DNA of 36,881 nucleotides. It comes from a virus. Under the pieces are notes generated by a model. It made no database searches and had not been told where the DNA came from. It was given only the letters and a program-made list of their open reading frames with translations. Shown here in pieces: positions 8,152-14,801 of the stretch (position 1 is its first letter; the number at the start of each line of letters is the position of its first letter). The DNA is taken from positions 1-36,881 of the IMG/VR virus record IMGVR_UViG_3300021247_000575. One strand, written 5' to 3'. A program made the position numbers and the translations under genes.

Positions 8152-8158
8152 CTCCGCC
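8143..8158. terminator. Short hairpin between convergent genes
   Basis: GGCGG (8143-8147), six bases, CCGCC (8154-8158), lying exactly where the lysis operon and the leftward zinc-finger gene meet tail to tail. It could act in both directions, but there is no T-run and the stem is only 5 bp. Confidence 0.25.
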
Positions 8159-8531
8159 GATCAATGTAAAGCGTGCCGCTATCCATGAGCTGGCCAACAT
8201 AGGCCACCACATCGCGGCCCTCCTCCTTATCCCGATCCAGAAAGAGGCGGGAGATCTCGGTTATTTGACCGCGCGCGAAAGTGCAGATCGCGGCCTCGCG
8301 TGATCCCGGCTTGGCGTGGCGCGTGGCGTGCCATGCTTTCACGAATGGAGCCAAAACCGCTCCCTCGCTTGTGTGACGGTTGAGGAATGATCGGCGGCAA
8401 GGATCGGAGCAAAACCGCTTGCCCATTCCGCGCCCTCCAGAGGAAAAACTCGCTCCGCAACCGGGGCAAAGGCACGTTGCGGAATTTTCCGATTTCGCGG
8501 CCGTGGCGATAGATTGATCATTGTTAGGCAT
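8148..8531 (-). CDS. Treble-clef zinc-finger protein, single-gene unit
   Basis: 127 residues on the minus strand. The start at 8531 is preceded by GAGCTGAAAGGTGAAACCC, a form of the phage's extended ribosome-binding motif; a GTG at 8540 is also in frame. Residues 20-50 hold C-L-C-P-G-C-G...K-R-F-C-S-D-P-C-R-R, a four-cysteine zinc-binding fold, followed by a helical region. The gene sits alone between the convergent lysis operon and the terminator of the leftward early operon, behind its own palindrome. It could be a regulator or nucleic-acid-binding protein. Function unknown. Confidence 0.7.
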   Translation of the reverse strand: MPNNDQSIATAAKSENSATCLCPGCGASFSSGGRGMGKRFCSDPCRRSFLNRHTSEGAVLAPFVKAWHATRHAKPGSREAAICTFARGQITEISRLFLDRDKEEGRDVVAYVGQLMDSGTLYIDRRS

Positions 8532-8585
8532 GGGTTTCACCTTTCAGCTCATAAGGTGATTGCGTATTAGTCGGAAACGCGATCC

Positions 8586-8608
8586 GATGCAACACTATAT
8601 TGTGCATC
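8586..8608 (-). promoter_or_regulatory. Palindromic operator/promoter region of the zinc-finger gene
   Basis: GATGCA (8586-8591) and TGCATC (8603-8608) are exact inverted repeats around an AT-rich centre that reads TATAGT on the minus strand (8599-8594), a possible -10 element. It lies between the terminator of the upstream operon and the start at 8531, where a promoter is required. The half-site TTGTGCA recurs at 14099 and 25262. Confidence 0.5.
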
Positions 8609-8644
8609 AAAAGAAAGGCCGGAGCGCCCTAGAGCGGCCCGGCC
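8609..8644 (-). terminator. Intrinsic terminator of the leftward early operon
   Basis: Read on the minus strand, GGCCGG (8644-8639) pairs with CCGGCC (8622-8617), with further pairing inside, followed at once by TTTCTTTT (8616-8609). It follows the last gene of the leftward operon (stop at 8677). Confidence 0.7.
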
Positions 8645-8676
8645 GGAAGTTTTGGGAGAGGATGCCTGAAAGGCGC

Positions 8677-8832
8677 TTAGAGCCTTAATCTCTTTCGCTG
8701 GATTTGAAAAGGGAGCTTTCCGGCATCGCGCGCGGCATCGGCCTCCGCCTCTACCATGCTGGCCTTGGGAATGTTACCCCATGAGCCGCACTTGGAGAGC
8801 CGCACGGTGCCATCCAGAGCGGTTGTGATCAC
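8677..8832 (-). CDS. Small protein at the end of the leftward operon, unknown function
   Basis: 51 residues if started at the GTG at 8832, just upstream of the protease stop; a GTG at 8859 would add nine residues. It contains a strand-like V-I-T-T-A-L-D-G-T-V-R-L-S-K-C-G-S-W-G segment, then a helix rich in Ala and Glu and a basic C-terminus (Q-R-K-R-L-R-L). It is translationally coupled to the preceding protease gene. No family recognised. Confidence 0.5.
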   Translation of the reverse strand: MITTALDGTVRLSKCGSWGNIPKASMVEAEADAARDAGKLPFQIQRKRLRL

Positions 8833-8836
8833 ATAC

Positions 8837-9364
8837 TCAAGCGCCGGTGAGCTCCTCACGCGCGGCCTCCCTTATCGCCTTGATCCGCGTGCCGGTGATC
8901 GGATGCGACAGGAGAGAGAACGGAAAGCCAAGGAGCCAAGTGAGCGTGCCTTTCTTGATCACGCTCACGGCCGCCTCTGGATCATAACCGGCGCGCATTG
9001 CGAAGCGCACGCCATAGCGATCCGCCTCCAGCTCCGCCGCAACTCCGCCAAGGTGGCCGGGAGTATTGTGGCCAAGGATCGCGTGAGCCATCTCATGGCC
9101 GATCACAAAGGCGAGCTCATCATCATTGAGGGCATCAACAAGGCCGCGATTGAGCGTGATGTTGCCGCGCTTGGAATAGGCGTTGAAAATCGGAGATCCG
9201 GAAACCTTGATCCAGCCAACGCAAGATTGAGGCTCTCCTCTCACATCATAGGAGCAAGTTGAGAGAGTGGCCTTTCGGAGCGCCATGGAAAGATCTTGGA
9301 CGCGATCCGCGCAAGCCGGAGAGCTCATCGCCAAGAGAGCGATCATCAATGCAACCTTTTTCAT
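8837..9364 (-). CDS. Exported M48-type zinc metalloprotease
   Basis: 175 residues. Residues 1-19 form a signal peptide ending A-C-A before Asp20; there is no lipobox, so the product should be periplasmic and soluble. The zinc site is V-I-G-H90-E91-M-A-H94 with the downstream A-E-L-E-A-D-R-Y-G motif (~110-118), and a late S-H-P-x-T-G-T-R-I motif (153-161) is also typical of M48 peptidases. At 175 residues it is a minimal catalytic domain with no membrane anchor. It lies in the early operon, not with lysis genes, suggesting a role in envelope take-over, superinfection exclusion or quality control; this role is inference. Confidence 0.82.
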   Translation of the reverse strand: MKKVALMIALLAMSSPACADRVQDLSMALRKATLSTCSYDVRGEPQSCVGWIKVSGSPIFNAYSKRGNITLNRGLVDALNDDELAFVIGHEMAHAILGHNTPGHLGGVAAELEADRYGVRFAMRAGYDPEAAVSVIKKGTLTWLLGFPFSLLSHPITGTRIKAIREAAREELTGA

Positions 9365-9374
9365 AACTCCTCCA

Positions 9375-9563
9375 TCATATGCACCGCGCCATCCGGTGAT
9401 CTACTTGATCCGCAATTGCCCAAAAGTGGGCTCTCCAAGCCTTGGCCGCGGATCCTGCCTCATGATCGCTTGGATAGGTTTCTTGGGAATAGACAAGCAC
9501 GCGGCCGCGCTCACAAATCATTTGCCAACTCCAGCCGGTGCCGGTTTTCACGATCTCAAACAC
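9375..9563 (-). CDS. YegP/DUF1508-like small protein
   Basis: 62 residues from a GTG at 9563 that overlaps the upstream stop by one base (TAGTG), with AAAGG upstream. The sequence F-E-I-V-K-T-G-T-G-W-S-W-Q-M-I...G-R-V-L-V-Y-S-Q-E-T-Y matches the compact beta-sheet pattern of YegP/DUF1508 domains, then a helix. These domains are found in bacteria and phages without a settled function. The longer upstream frame is only overlap with the HNH gene. Confidence 0.55.
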   Translation of the reverse strand: MFEIVKTGTGWSWQMICERGRVLVYSQETYPSDHEAGSAAKAWRAHFWAIADQVDHRMARCI

Positions 9564-9973
9564 TATCGCGCAACCTTTCGGCCAAGCGCGCACTCCGCTT
9601 GAAAGGCCATGAGGTTGTGAAACCGGCGATCTCGCTCCTTGCGATCCGCCTTGGCCTTCTCTGCCCTCGCGCGGCGCGAGGTGGCGTGATGCTCTTGATC
9701 GTAAGCCAAATGGCACCGGGCGCACATCGCGCGGAGCACCTCATCCCGGCAATCCTCTGGAGTATGGTTGAGGTGCGCGGTTGTGAGGATCACCTTGGAT
9801 GAGGTAACGGGATGCGGCTCTCCGTGCATCGCCTCGCACCGGCCTTGATGATCGTGGCCGCATTCTCCCTCACACTCGCACCGGCCCTCCGCGCGTTCAA
9901 AGCGGATCCGCTTGGAGATCTCCGGCCAATCCTTGGGATAGCGGTGGCGGTTGTCTGGATGGATCGGCATCAT
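9563..9973 (-). CDS. HNH-endonuclease-like zinc protein
   Basis: 136 residues. It has an early cysteine cluster (R-C-E-C-E-G-E-C-G near 31-39) and a T-A-H67-L-N-H70-T-P-E-D...M-C84-A-R-C87-H-L-A-Y-D motif, the layout of HNH-like proteins common in alphaproteobacterial phages, followed by a very basic, Arg/Lys-rich helix. ATG codons at 9973 and 9970 both overlap the upstream stop; I give the first. It may be a nuclease or only a zinc-stabilised DNA-binding protein. Confidence 0.65.
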   Translation of the reverse strand: MMPIHPDNRHRYPKDWPEISKRIRFERAEGRCECEGECGHDHQGRCEAMHGEPHPVTSSKVILTTAHLNHTPEDCRDEVLRAMCARCHLAYDQEHHATSRRARAEKAKADRKERDRRFHNLMAFQAECALGRKVAR

Positions 9974-10257
9974 CCGGCTCCAACCAAGAGGAGGCGCGAG
10001 GCATCGCGCACAAGGCCAACGGCCCTCTCAATCTCACCATTGCGGAGAAGTGCCTCAAAGAATGATGAGGGCGGGCGGCAACCGCAAGCATGGTGAAAGA
10101 GCCAAGTGAGATGTTGCGGAGTGAGCTTGGCCAGAGCGGCCGCCTTGCTCCAATCGTGGCCAGCCTCAAGGAGTGAGGCCAAAACCTCAAACTCCGCGCT
10201 TGTGGTTGGATCTTGGTGATCCTGATATGGTTTGAAAACCTCGCGCTTGTGGCTCAT
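9970..10257 (-). CDS. Unknown early protein, 95 residues
   Basis: Starts M-S-H-K-R-E-V-F and overlaps its neighbours by four bases upstream and up to four downstream. It is predicted mainly helical (A-E-F-E-V-L-A-S-L-L-E-A-G-H-D-W-S-K-A-A-A-L-A-K-L) with a His/Cys patch (W-L-F-H-H-A-C-G-C) in the middle. The shape hints at a helix-turn-helix-like fold, but I cannot assign a family. Overlapping starts and stops support expression from the leftward operon. Confidence 0.55.
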   Translation of the reverse strand: MSHKREVFKPYQDHQDPTTSAEFEVLASLLEAGHDWSKAAALAKLTPQHLTWLFHHACGCRPPSSFFEALLRNGEIERAVGLVRDASRLLLVGAG

Positions 10258-10493
10258 TCGCCCTCTCCCGATAGGGCAAGCGATCCTTGCGGCTCCGGAT
10301 AGATGATGGCCTTGGTTTCAAAGGCCGGAGGATCCTTGAGGATCTCGACAACCTCAACCTCAACCGGGCGGCCGCCGCGCGCGATCACTTTGGCGTGATC
10401 ACCGATGGCAAGCGGTGCTTGATCATTGTGATAGGTATAGCGCCGGGCATCTACTGGAGAGAAGCGCACGGAGATAAATTGGCGGTTTTGCAT
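10254..10493 (-). CDS. Unknown early protein, 79 residues
   Basis: ATG at 10493 preceded by TCTGGAGCTGGATA, a form of the shared ribosome-binding motif. The protein is beta-rich: F-I-S-V-R-F, R-R-Y-T-Y-H-N-D, a G-D-H-A-K-V-I-A segment resembling an SH3-like barrel, then V-E-V-V-E-I. Similar small proteins with an R-Y-T-Y-H-N core are seen in many proteobacterial phages, without known function. It follows a strong intergenic hairpin. Confidence 0.6.
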   Translation of the reverse strand: MQNRQFISVRFSPVDARRYTYHNDQAPLAIGDHAKVIARGGRPVEVEVVEILKDPPAFETKAIIYPEPQGSLALSGEGE

Positions 10494-10512
10494 TATCCAG
10501 CTCCAGACAATG

Positions 10513-10541
10513 AGCCCGGCGGGATTGCTCCGCGCCGGGCT
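10513..10541 (-). other. Intergenic hairpin without a T-run
   Basis: AGCCCGGCG (10513-10521) and CGCCGGGCT (10533-10541) form a perfect 9-bp stem with an 11-base loop between two genes of the leftward operon. Neither strand has a T-run after it. It may be an RNA-processing or mRNA-stability element. Confidence 0.5.
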
Positions 10542-10549
10542 GGTTGTGG

Positions 10550-10759
10550 TTATTCCTTGGTTTCGGCCTCTCCACCGGCCGGATCGCTTTCGCCCTCGCT
10601 CGCGGTTTCGATTGTGGCACCGTTGCCGATGGCATCGGCCAAGGCTTCCGCGTTGAGAGGCTTGGCCTCAACAACGTGATCCCGCGCCTTGGCAGCACTT
10701 GAGGCGCGCACAATGCGCTCCTTGGTTTCGCCGCGCACGGTAACTCCATAAATGGGCAT
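10550..10759 (-). CDS. Unknown early protein, 69 residues
   Basis: I start at ATG 10759, preceded by ATGGAGTTGAAGCG, the phage's extended ribosome-binding motif. The N-terminus (M-P-I-Y-G-V-T-V-R-G-E-T-K-E-R-I-V-R-A-S-S) looks like a small beta-beta-alpha DNA- or RNA-interaction fold, and the C-terminus is acidic and disordered (E-G-E-S-D-P-A-G-G-E-A-E-T). It lies just downstream of the annealing-protein gene, in the position of an accessory recombination factor. No family recognised. Confidence 0.55.
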   Translation of the reverse strand: MPIYGVTVRGETKERIVRASSAAKARDHVVEAKPLNAEALADAIGNGATIETASEGESDPAGGEAETKE

Positions 10760-10808
10760 CGCTTCAACTCCATTGATTGCCGCCGATCTTGCCCGGCGGT
10801 GTGGCATC

Positions 10809-11576
10809 TCACAAAGGTTGATCGGCCGCTTCCGCGGCTTGCTTGTTCTGGTTGTGATATGGCTCATAGGCCAGCCAACCCTTTTGAGCGGCTGGAAGCG
10901 CGGCAAACCATTCCTGATATTTCGCGGATCCATCCAGCGCGGCCGATCTCCCGGCGTTGACTAGAGCGCGCTGATCATCGGAAAGGCGATCCTCTGGAGT
11001 GCCGCCTCCCTCGCCATCATCATCATCCGCCTCACCTCCCTCAACAATGTTGAGCATGGCTTTCATGGTGTGGCGCTTGCCGTAACTCGCGGAGGATCCA
11101 ACGGCTTGCACCGCGCTCCGGCCGGGGCCGGTATCGGGCGGAAACACCATCGCACTCCCGCGCTCCGTGATGCCGTTGCGATGGGAGAGGATCGGAGTGA
11201 CGGAAACCGCGCCATTCGCGGCCGCGCCAATATCAAAGCTGATTTGCAGATTGTGAGCATCAAGCACCGGCCTCACCTTGCGGTGCATATCCTCAAACTT
11301 GGCATATTTGGCCTTGGTATTGGTATTGGTGCCAGCTTGGAAAATGGCTGGCATCATGGCGATAGCGGCCACCTTATCCCGGTTAAATTCGGCCTCACGA
11401 TCACGATCATCCATCCGGAAAATCAGATCCGCCATGGCCGCCGCTTTGGCTGGATCAACTTGAGGATTGAGAAGCGCCTCGCGCAACATTTCCATCCGTT
11501 GAGCCACCGGCACTCCAGAGGCTTGAGGCGCGAGATCCCGGCCACCGGCGGCGGCCAATTCTTTTGATTGAGACAT
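10809..11576 (-). CDS. ERF-type single-strand annealing protein
   Basis: 255 residues from ATG 11576, with TTGGAGCTGATAAA just upstream. The core (~70-190) shows the ERF pattern: helix, then Y-A-K-F-E-D-M-H-R-K-V-R-P-V-L, S-F-D-I, a G-x-x-x-R-G-S-A-M-V beta segment, and the diagnostic Q-A-V-G-S-S-A-S-Y-G-K-R-H near residue 170. A Gly/Asp-rich linker and a short C-terminal helical domain follow. ERF proteins anneal complementary single strands in phage recombination and genome circularisation. The next gene upstream encodes a RecE-like exonuclease, completing a two-component system. Confidence 0.85.
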   Translation of the reverse strand: MSQSKELAAAGGRDLAPQASGVPVAQRMEMLREALLNPQVDPAKAAAMADLIFRMDDRDREAEFNRDKVAAIAMMPAIFQAGTNTNTKAKYAKFEDMHRKVRPVLDAHNLQISFDIGAAANGAVSVTPILSHRNGITERGSAMVFPPDTGPGRSAVQAVGSSASYGKRHTMKAMLNIVEGGEADDDDGEGGGTPEDRLSDDQRALVNAGRSAALDGSAKYQEWFAALPAAQKGWLAYEPYHNQNKQAAEAADQPL

Positions 11577-11590
11577 TTTATCAGCTCCAA

Positions 11591-11607
11591 GAGGCGTTGA
11601 TCGCCTC
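11591..11607 (-). other. Small hairpin before the annealing-protein start
   Basis: GAGGCG and CGCCTC flank a 5-base loop, directly upstream of the ribosome binding site at ~11584 on the minus strand. It does not cover that site. It could stabilise the downstream mRNA after processing; no T-run follows. Confidence 0.4.
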
Positions 11608-11646
11608 AAATTCCCTTAGCAAATCTTGGCGCGGTTGCCTATTATT

Positions 11647-12837
11647 TTAGGCCACCTCCTCCAGCCAATAGGAGGAGAAATCATCATCCGTGATCTCTCC
11701 AGACGGGTTGAACGGGAGCCACGGATCTCCGGCCGGATAGATCTCCGAATAAGCAAGGAAATCGCGCTTTGCCATGGCGATCTCACGGCGAGCTTTGATG
11801 TGGAGCGCGGATCTTGAGCCATCGCTCATGGCCGCGAGCTTGCGCGCGCGCTCAAGGTGCTCCTCATTCGCGCCGGTGCGCTCCAGCTCTGCCAAGGCAT
11901 CATTTGCCGATGAGTTGAAAAGGCGGAGCTTGCGATCAAGCACGTTTGGCACGCCTCCTTTTTGCTGAAAGATGAGGTGGCAATCCATGCCATCATCGCC
12001 CTTGATCGCGTGAATGAGAGCGGCCTCCTCCTTGGTGTGGTTGCCAATAATCTCCATGCCATCAAAGTTTATGATCGCGTCAATCGCATGATGATAAACA
12101 ACGGCATCAATATAATAGCGATTGAAGCGCACGGCATCGGTGAGGCACTGGTTGAGGTGCTTGCCGTTAACGTTGGCAAAGCTCTTAAACTCAATCCAGC
12201 AATCCGGCTTGAGATAGTCAATCCGCGCTTTCATCGGGATCCCGGTGGCCGGGCAAGTCCAAAAGATCGAAACCTCCGGCGCTCCGCCGGTGAGCAACTC
12301 ATGGACGGAAGGCACGGATTTAATCCGCTCCATATCAATGAGGATTTGATCCCAAGCCTCCGCCGGAATGGCGGTGCGGCCGCCCTTGTCATTTGCCCAA
12401 ATCTCCATTTGGAGGTGCCAAATAAGATCGCTGGAAACTCCGCCCTCATCGCGCAAGCGCCGGGCTTGCTCCATAACGGATCCGGATTTCTTGAGGCCAA
12501 GCTCCTCCAGCTTTGCGCCCATCGCGGAGCCGGTGGAGAGAAAACCCTCAACCTCTGCAAAGTCAGATTGCGACAGCTCGCGCACATAGCGATCATGGAA
12601 GCTCTCCGGCTCCAGCCTCGCGCAATGATAGGCGCGGCCAAGGATCTTGGCCATCTCTTGGCGCTTCTCCATCTCCGGCGTGAGCTTGCGCGGATTAGGG
12701 TTGAGCCATGAGCTCTCCCAAAAATCGGCCGGAGAGATGAGGAGCTTTTTGATCCCGCTCTTGGAGAGCCGATCAACGGCTAGATAATCCTCCTCTGGCA
12801 TGGAAAAATAGATCCCATCTTTGATTGCGGTGCTCAT
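11647..12837 (-). CDS. RecE-like PD-(D/E)XK exonuclease
   Basis: 396 residues. The N-terminus M-P-E-E-D-Y-L-A...L-S-K-S-G-I-K-K-L-L-I-S-P-A-D-F-W is the hallmark of the RecE/DUF3799 phage exonuclease family, followed by G-R-A-Y-H71. The nuclease core has Glu188, Asp207 in A-R-I-D-Y and Glu216-x-Lys218 in W-I-E-F-K-S, the PD-(D/E)XK triad. It should resect double-stranded ends, giving single strands for the adjacent ERF protein. The start overlaps the upstream stop by four bases. The ~70-base gap downstream holds a hairpin and the annealing-protein ribosome binding site. Confidence 0.83.
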   Translation of the reverse strand: MSTAIKDGIYFSMPEEDYLAVDRLSKSGIKKLLISPADFWESSWLNPNPRKLTPEMEKRQEMAKILGRAYHCARLEPESFHDRYVRELSQSDFAEVEGFLSTGSAMGAKLEELGLKKSGSVMEQARRLRDEGGVSSDLIWHLQMEIWANDKGGRTAIPAEAWDQILIDMERIKSVPSVHELLTGGAPEVSIFWTCPATGIPMKARIDYLKPDCWIEFKSFANVNGKHLNQCLTDAVRFNRYYIDAVVYHHAIDAIINFDGMEIIGNHTKEEAALIHAIKGDDGMDCHLIFQQKGGVPNVLDRKLRLFNSSANDALAELERTGANEEHLERARKLAAMSDGSRSALHIKARREIAMAKRDFLAYSEIYPAGDPWLPFNPSGEITDDDFSSYWLEEVA

Positions 12838-13232
12838 GCTTCATATCCCTTCAAGATTGCGATTTCTTCATTGATTTGCAGGATGCGGCGCTCATCAATG
12901 CCGCGCCATTCCGGCGGCGCATCGGGCATTGCATCTAGGCGGCCTTGCGCGCTGGCCTTCTCATTCTCCAGCAAGACCAACCTTTCAGCACGCTTGGCCG
13001 GAGGCGCTGGCAAATTCATATCCGGAAATAGGCCATCCGAAAAAGTGCCATCTCCATTCCAATCCAAGGACACGGAGAAGATCTCCACAACCTCACCATC
13101 CACCTCTCTAGTGTGGAAGGTATATCCAACCACACGGCCTCCGATAGTGCCGAGAAGGCGCGCAAATCGCGGCCCTTGCTTGATGACAAGCGGAAACTCC
13201 GCCTTGCAATAATCGTCTAGTAACTCTGGCAT
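12834..13232 (-). CDS. Unknown early protein, 132 residues
   Basis: The ATG at 13232 is preceded by AAAGGAGTTGAACA. Residues 1-85 are beta-rich with a D-W-N-G-D-G-T-F-S-D-G segment, an EF-hand-like acidic loop. Residues ~90-130 form a charged helix (A-E-R-L-V-L-L-E-N-E-K-A-S-A-Q-G-R-L). It is translationally coupled to the exonuclease gene and may serve recombination, but I recognise no family. Confidence 0.55.
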   Translation of the reverse strand: MPELLDDYCKAEFPLVIKQGPRFARLLGTIGGRVVGYTFHTREVDGEVVEIFSVSLDWNGDGTFSDGLFPDMNLPAPPAKRAERLVLLENEKASAQGRLDAMPDAPPEWRGIDERRILQINEEIAILKGYEA

Positions 13233-13244
13233 TGTTCAACTCCT

Positions 13245-13403
13245 TTACGGGGTGATCTTTTCCCAAGCATCGCCGCACGCAATGGCGATGATGAGGAAGG
13301 CGGAAAATGTGAGGTAAAACCTCCGGCGATCAAGGAGACAATCACCGAATGCCACAAGCGCGAGGGCAATGGTGAGTAGGGTGAAGATGATTGCGGTTGC
13401 CAT
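13245..13403 (-). CDS. Small two-span membrane protein
   Basis: 52 residues from ATG 13403, overlapping the preceding stop (TGATG) with GGAGAAAT upstream. Hydrophobic stretches at ~2-19 and ~28-43 with C-L-L-D-R-R-R-F between them give a hairpin topology with a positively charged turn. It lies at the start of the early operon; such early membrane proteins can block superinfection or alter host membranes, but nothing here proves that. Confidence 0.55.
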   Translation of the reverse strand: MATAIIFTLLTIALALVAFGDCLLDRRRFYLTFSAFLIIAIACGDAWEKITP

Positions 13404-13657
13404 CACATTTCTCCAAGCGGTTGTGCAAAATAGGTTTCCAGATCGCGGCCTCCGCACTGGAGCGGCGCGTTGGCTGGAGCGATGATCAAGCGGTAAACCG
13501 TTGGATCGCCCTTGAGGCGCACGCGGGCTTGATGCACTCCAAAGGTGCCGTTCACTTGTTGGTTGTCAATCGTGATCTCTTGGGAGATCGTGCGGTTGGT
13601 GCTCTCCTTGAGCGCGCTCCGGATCGCAGCGAGAATATAGCCGGGATATATCATCAC
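13403..13657 (-). CDS. Unknown early protein, 84 residues
   Basis: Starts M-M-I-Y-P-G-Y-I-L-A-A-I-R-S-A-L and overlaps the upstream stop by four bases. Mixed alpha/beta sequence with N-Q-Q-V-N-G-T-F-G-V-H-Q-A-R-V-R-L-K and a V-Y-R-L-I-I-A-P strand. No family recognised. Overlap of start and stop codons at both ends shows it belongs to the leftward operon. Confidence 0.55.
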   Translation of the reverse strand: MMIYPGYILAAIRSALKESTNRTISQEITIDNQQVNGTFGVHQARVRLKGDPTVYRLIIAPANAPLQCGGRDLETYFAQPLGEM

Positions 13658-13998
13658 AACTCACCCTCAAGGGCGCGCTCGCAATTCCTCTCATGCCAAG
13701 CATCAATGGCCTTGCAGGTGCCGGAGTTGATCTTGTCGGTTTCAATCCAAACGGCCTCCGGCACCGGAGAGCCATCGCTCATGCAATAGAAAAAATCATC
13801 AATATACTCGCTGAAAATTCCAACATCGGGCTCCGCGCCTTGCATGGAAAAAAACAGCGAAAATTCGTGCTCAATCAGATCCCCTTCCGGATCCTCCGGA
13901 TTTTCGCACTCAAGCGAAACCTCGTGCTCATGGTATTGAGCGAGAGACTTGGAGGAGACGTGCTTTGCTTCAGAATATGGGGTTGGCGTATATTGCAT
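13654..13998 (-). CDS. First gene of the leftward operon, acidic protein of unknown function
   Basis: 114 residues from ATG 13998; AAGGGAGCTGAACCTC stands just upstream, a near-perfect copy of the extended ribosome-binding motif, so I reject the longer 138-residue reading. It is strongly acidic (E-C-E-N-P-E-D-P-E-G-D, E-Y-I-D-D-F-F-Y) with several aromatics. Early, small, acidic phage proteins often bind and inhibit host enzymes or mimic DNA. That idea is inference; no family is recognised. Confidence 0.6.
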   Translation of the reverse strand: MQYTPTPYSEAKHVSSKSLAQYHEHEVSLECENPEDPEGDLIEHEFSLFFSMQGAEPDVGIFSEYIDDFFYCMSDGSPVPEAVWIETDKINSGTCKAIDAWHERNCERALEGEL

Positions 13999-14121
13999 GA
14001 GGTTCAGCTCCCTTGCGTTGAGCCGCTCAACTGGCACACAAAAATGTGAAACGCAAGCCTTGCCCTCCATATTTTTTTATGCAACTAAGCCCTCCGCATT
14101 GTGCAGCATTCGGAGAAACCC
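13999..14121. promoter_or_regulatory. Divergent early control region
   Basis: The two early operons start on either side of this stretch. It holds an AT-rich run ending ATTTTTTTATGCAAC (14071-14085), the half-sites TGCAA (14080-14084) and TTGTGCA (14099-14105), and CACA-AAAA-TGTG at 14037-14048. I cannot assign firm -35/-10 boxes. The first rightward gene is an HTH protein that may bind here. Confidence 0.55.
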
Positions 14122-14325
14122 ATGGACAAACCAAAAGCCCGGCACCCTAGCGAGGTGAGGGAGGCAATCGCCTCCGGCCTTGCGTCAAAGGCAGAGCTTG
14201 CCCGGCGCGCTAAAGTGCATCGCAACTCGCTCAACGCGATTGATGATCCGGCATGGAGCCCATCTTGGAGCACATTGGAGGCGCTTTGCCGCGCGGCCGA
14301 TGAGATCCGGACGGAGCGCGCCTAA
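14122..14325 (+). CDS. Small helix-turn-helix DNA-binding protein
   Basis: 67 residues from ATG 14122 with CGGAGAAACCC upstream; a GTG at 14101 would add seven residues but lies in the operator-like sequence. S-E-V-R-E-A-I-A-S-G-L-A-S-K-A-E-L-A-R-R-A-K-V-H-R followed by N-S-L-N-A-I-D-D-P-x-W-S-P-S-W-S-T-L-E-A-L is an XRE/Cro-like helix-turn-helix. It is the first gene rightward from the divergent control region, the classic place for a Cro-type repressor of early transcription. Confidence 0.68.
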   Translation: MDKPKARHPSEVREAIASGLASKAELARRAKVHRNSLNAIDDPAWSPSWSTLEALCRAADEIRTERA

Positions 14326-14393
14326 CACCTTTCTCCGGAGGAGCGGGAGGCCGCCTCTGGAGTTGATCCCTCTGGCCTCTGGAGTTGAAACCT

Positions 14394-14801
14394 ATGGACG
14401 CGAAAGAAGCGCCGGAAAAGAAACCGGCAACCCCTCCCGAAAACAAGGGCGCGAAACCGCCGGAGAATGGCCCTCCGGCTCCAGACTATGAAGGCGCGGC
14501 AAAGATCATCCGTGAGGAAATCGCCACCTCTGGAGAGCGCCGGGCAAAGATGAATGGCGATCTCTCCGCCTCTTGGAAGCGAGTTGAGGACGGTTGCCAC
14601 GTTCACAAGGGCGCGGCCAAGGATGCACTCAAGATCTCGCGGATGAGCGATGAGCTCCAATCCGAATATTTGCGCGCGCTCTTTGGCCTTATGCGGCCGC
14701 TTGGAATTGGCGTGCGCCGGGATCTTGTGGATCTCGCGGAAGGAGTGGAGGGATTTTCCATTCCGCTCAAGGATGCTCCGGAAAGCGAGCTTGGAGGATG
14801 A
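14394..14801 (+). CDS. Unknown helical protein with proline-rich N-terminus
   Basis: 135 residues from ATG 14394, with CTGGAGTTGAAACCT upstream. The first ~45 residues are a disordered Pro/Lys/Glu linker (E-K-K-P-A-T-P-P-E-N-K). The rest is helical: Y-E-G-A-A-K-I-I-R-E-E-I, C-H-V-H-K-G-A-A-K-D-A-L-K-I-S-R-M-S-D-E-L, then I-G-V-R-R-D-L-V-D-L-A. Proteins with this helix pattern are recurrent in rhizobial and sphingomonad phages. I see weak likeness to GapR/DUF2312-type DNA-binding helices but do not claim it. Confidence 0.6.
   Translation: MDAKEAPEKKPATPPENKGAKPPENGPPAPDYEGAAKIIREEIATSGERRAKMNGDLSASWKRVEDGCHVHKGAAKDALKISRMSDELQSEYLRALFGLMRPLGIGVRRDLVDLAEGVEGFSIPLKDAPESELGG

Noticed and set aside
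8756-9262. 168-codon plus-strand frame opposite the protease
   Set aside because: Antisense to a gene with signal peptide and full zinc motifs; against operon direction.
11962-12711. 249-codon plus-strand frame antisense to the exonuclease
   Set aside because: Lies wholly inside the RecE-like gene, which has clear motifs; no ribosome binding site.
14169-14325. HTH protein as a CI-like lysogeny repressor
   Set aside because: At 67 residues it lacks an oligomerisation or cleavage domain, and there is no integrase; Cro-like control is more economical.
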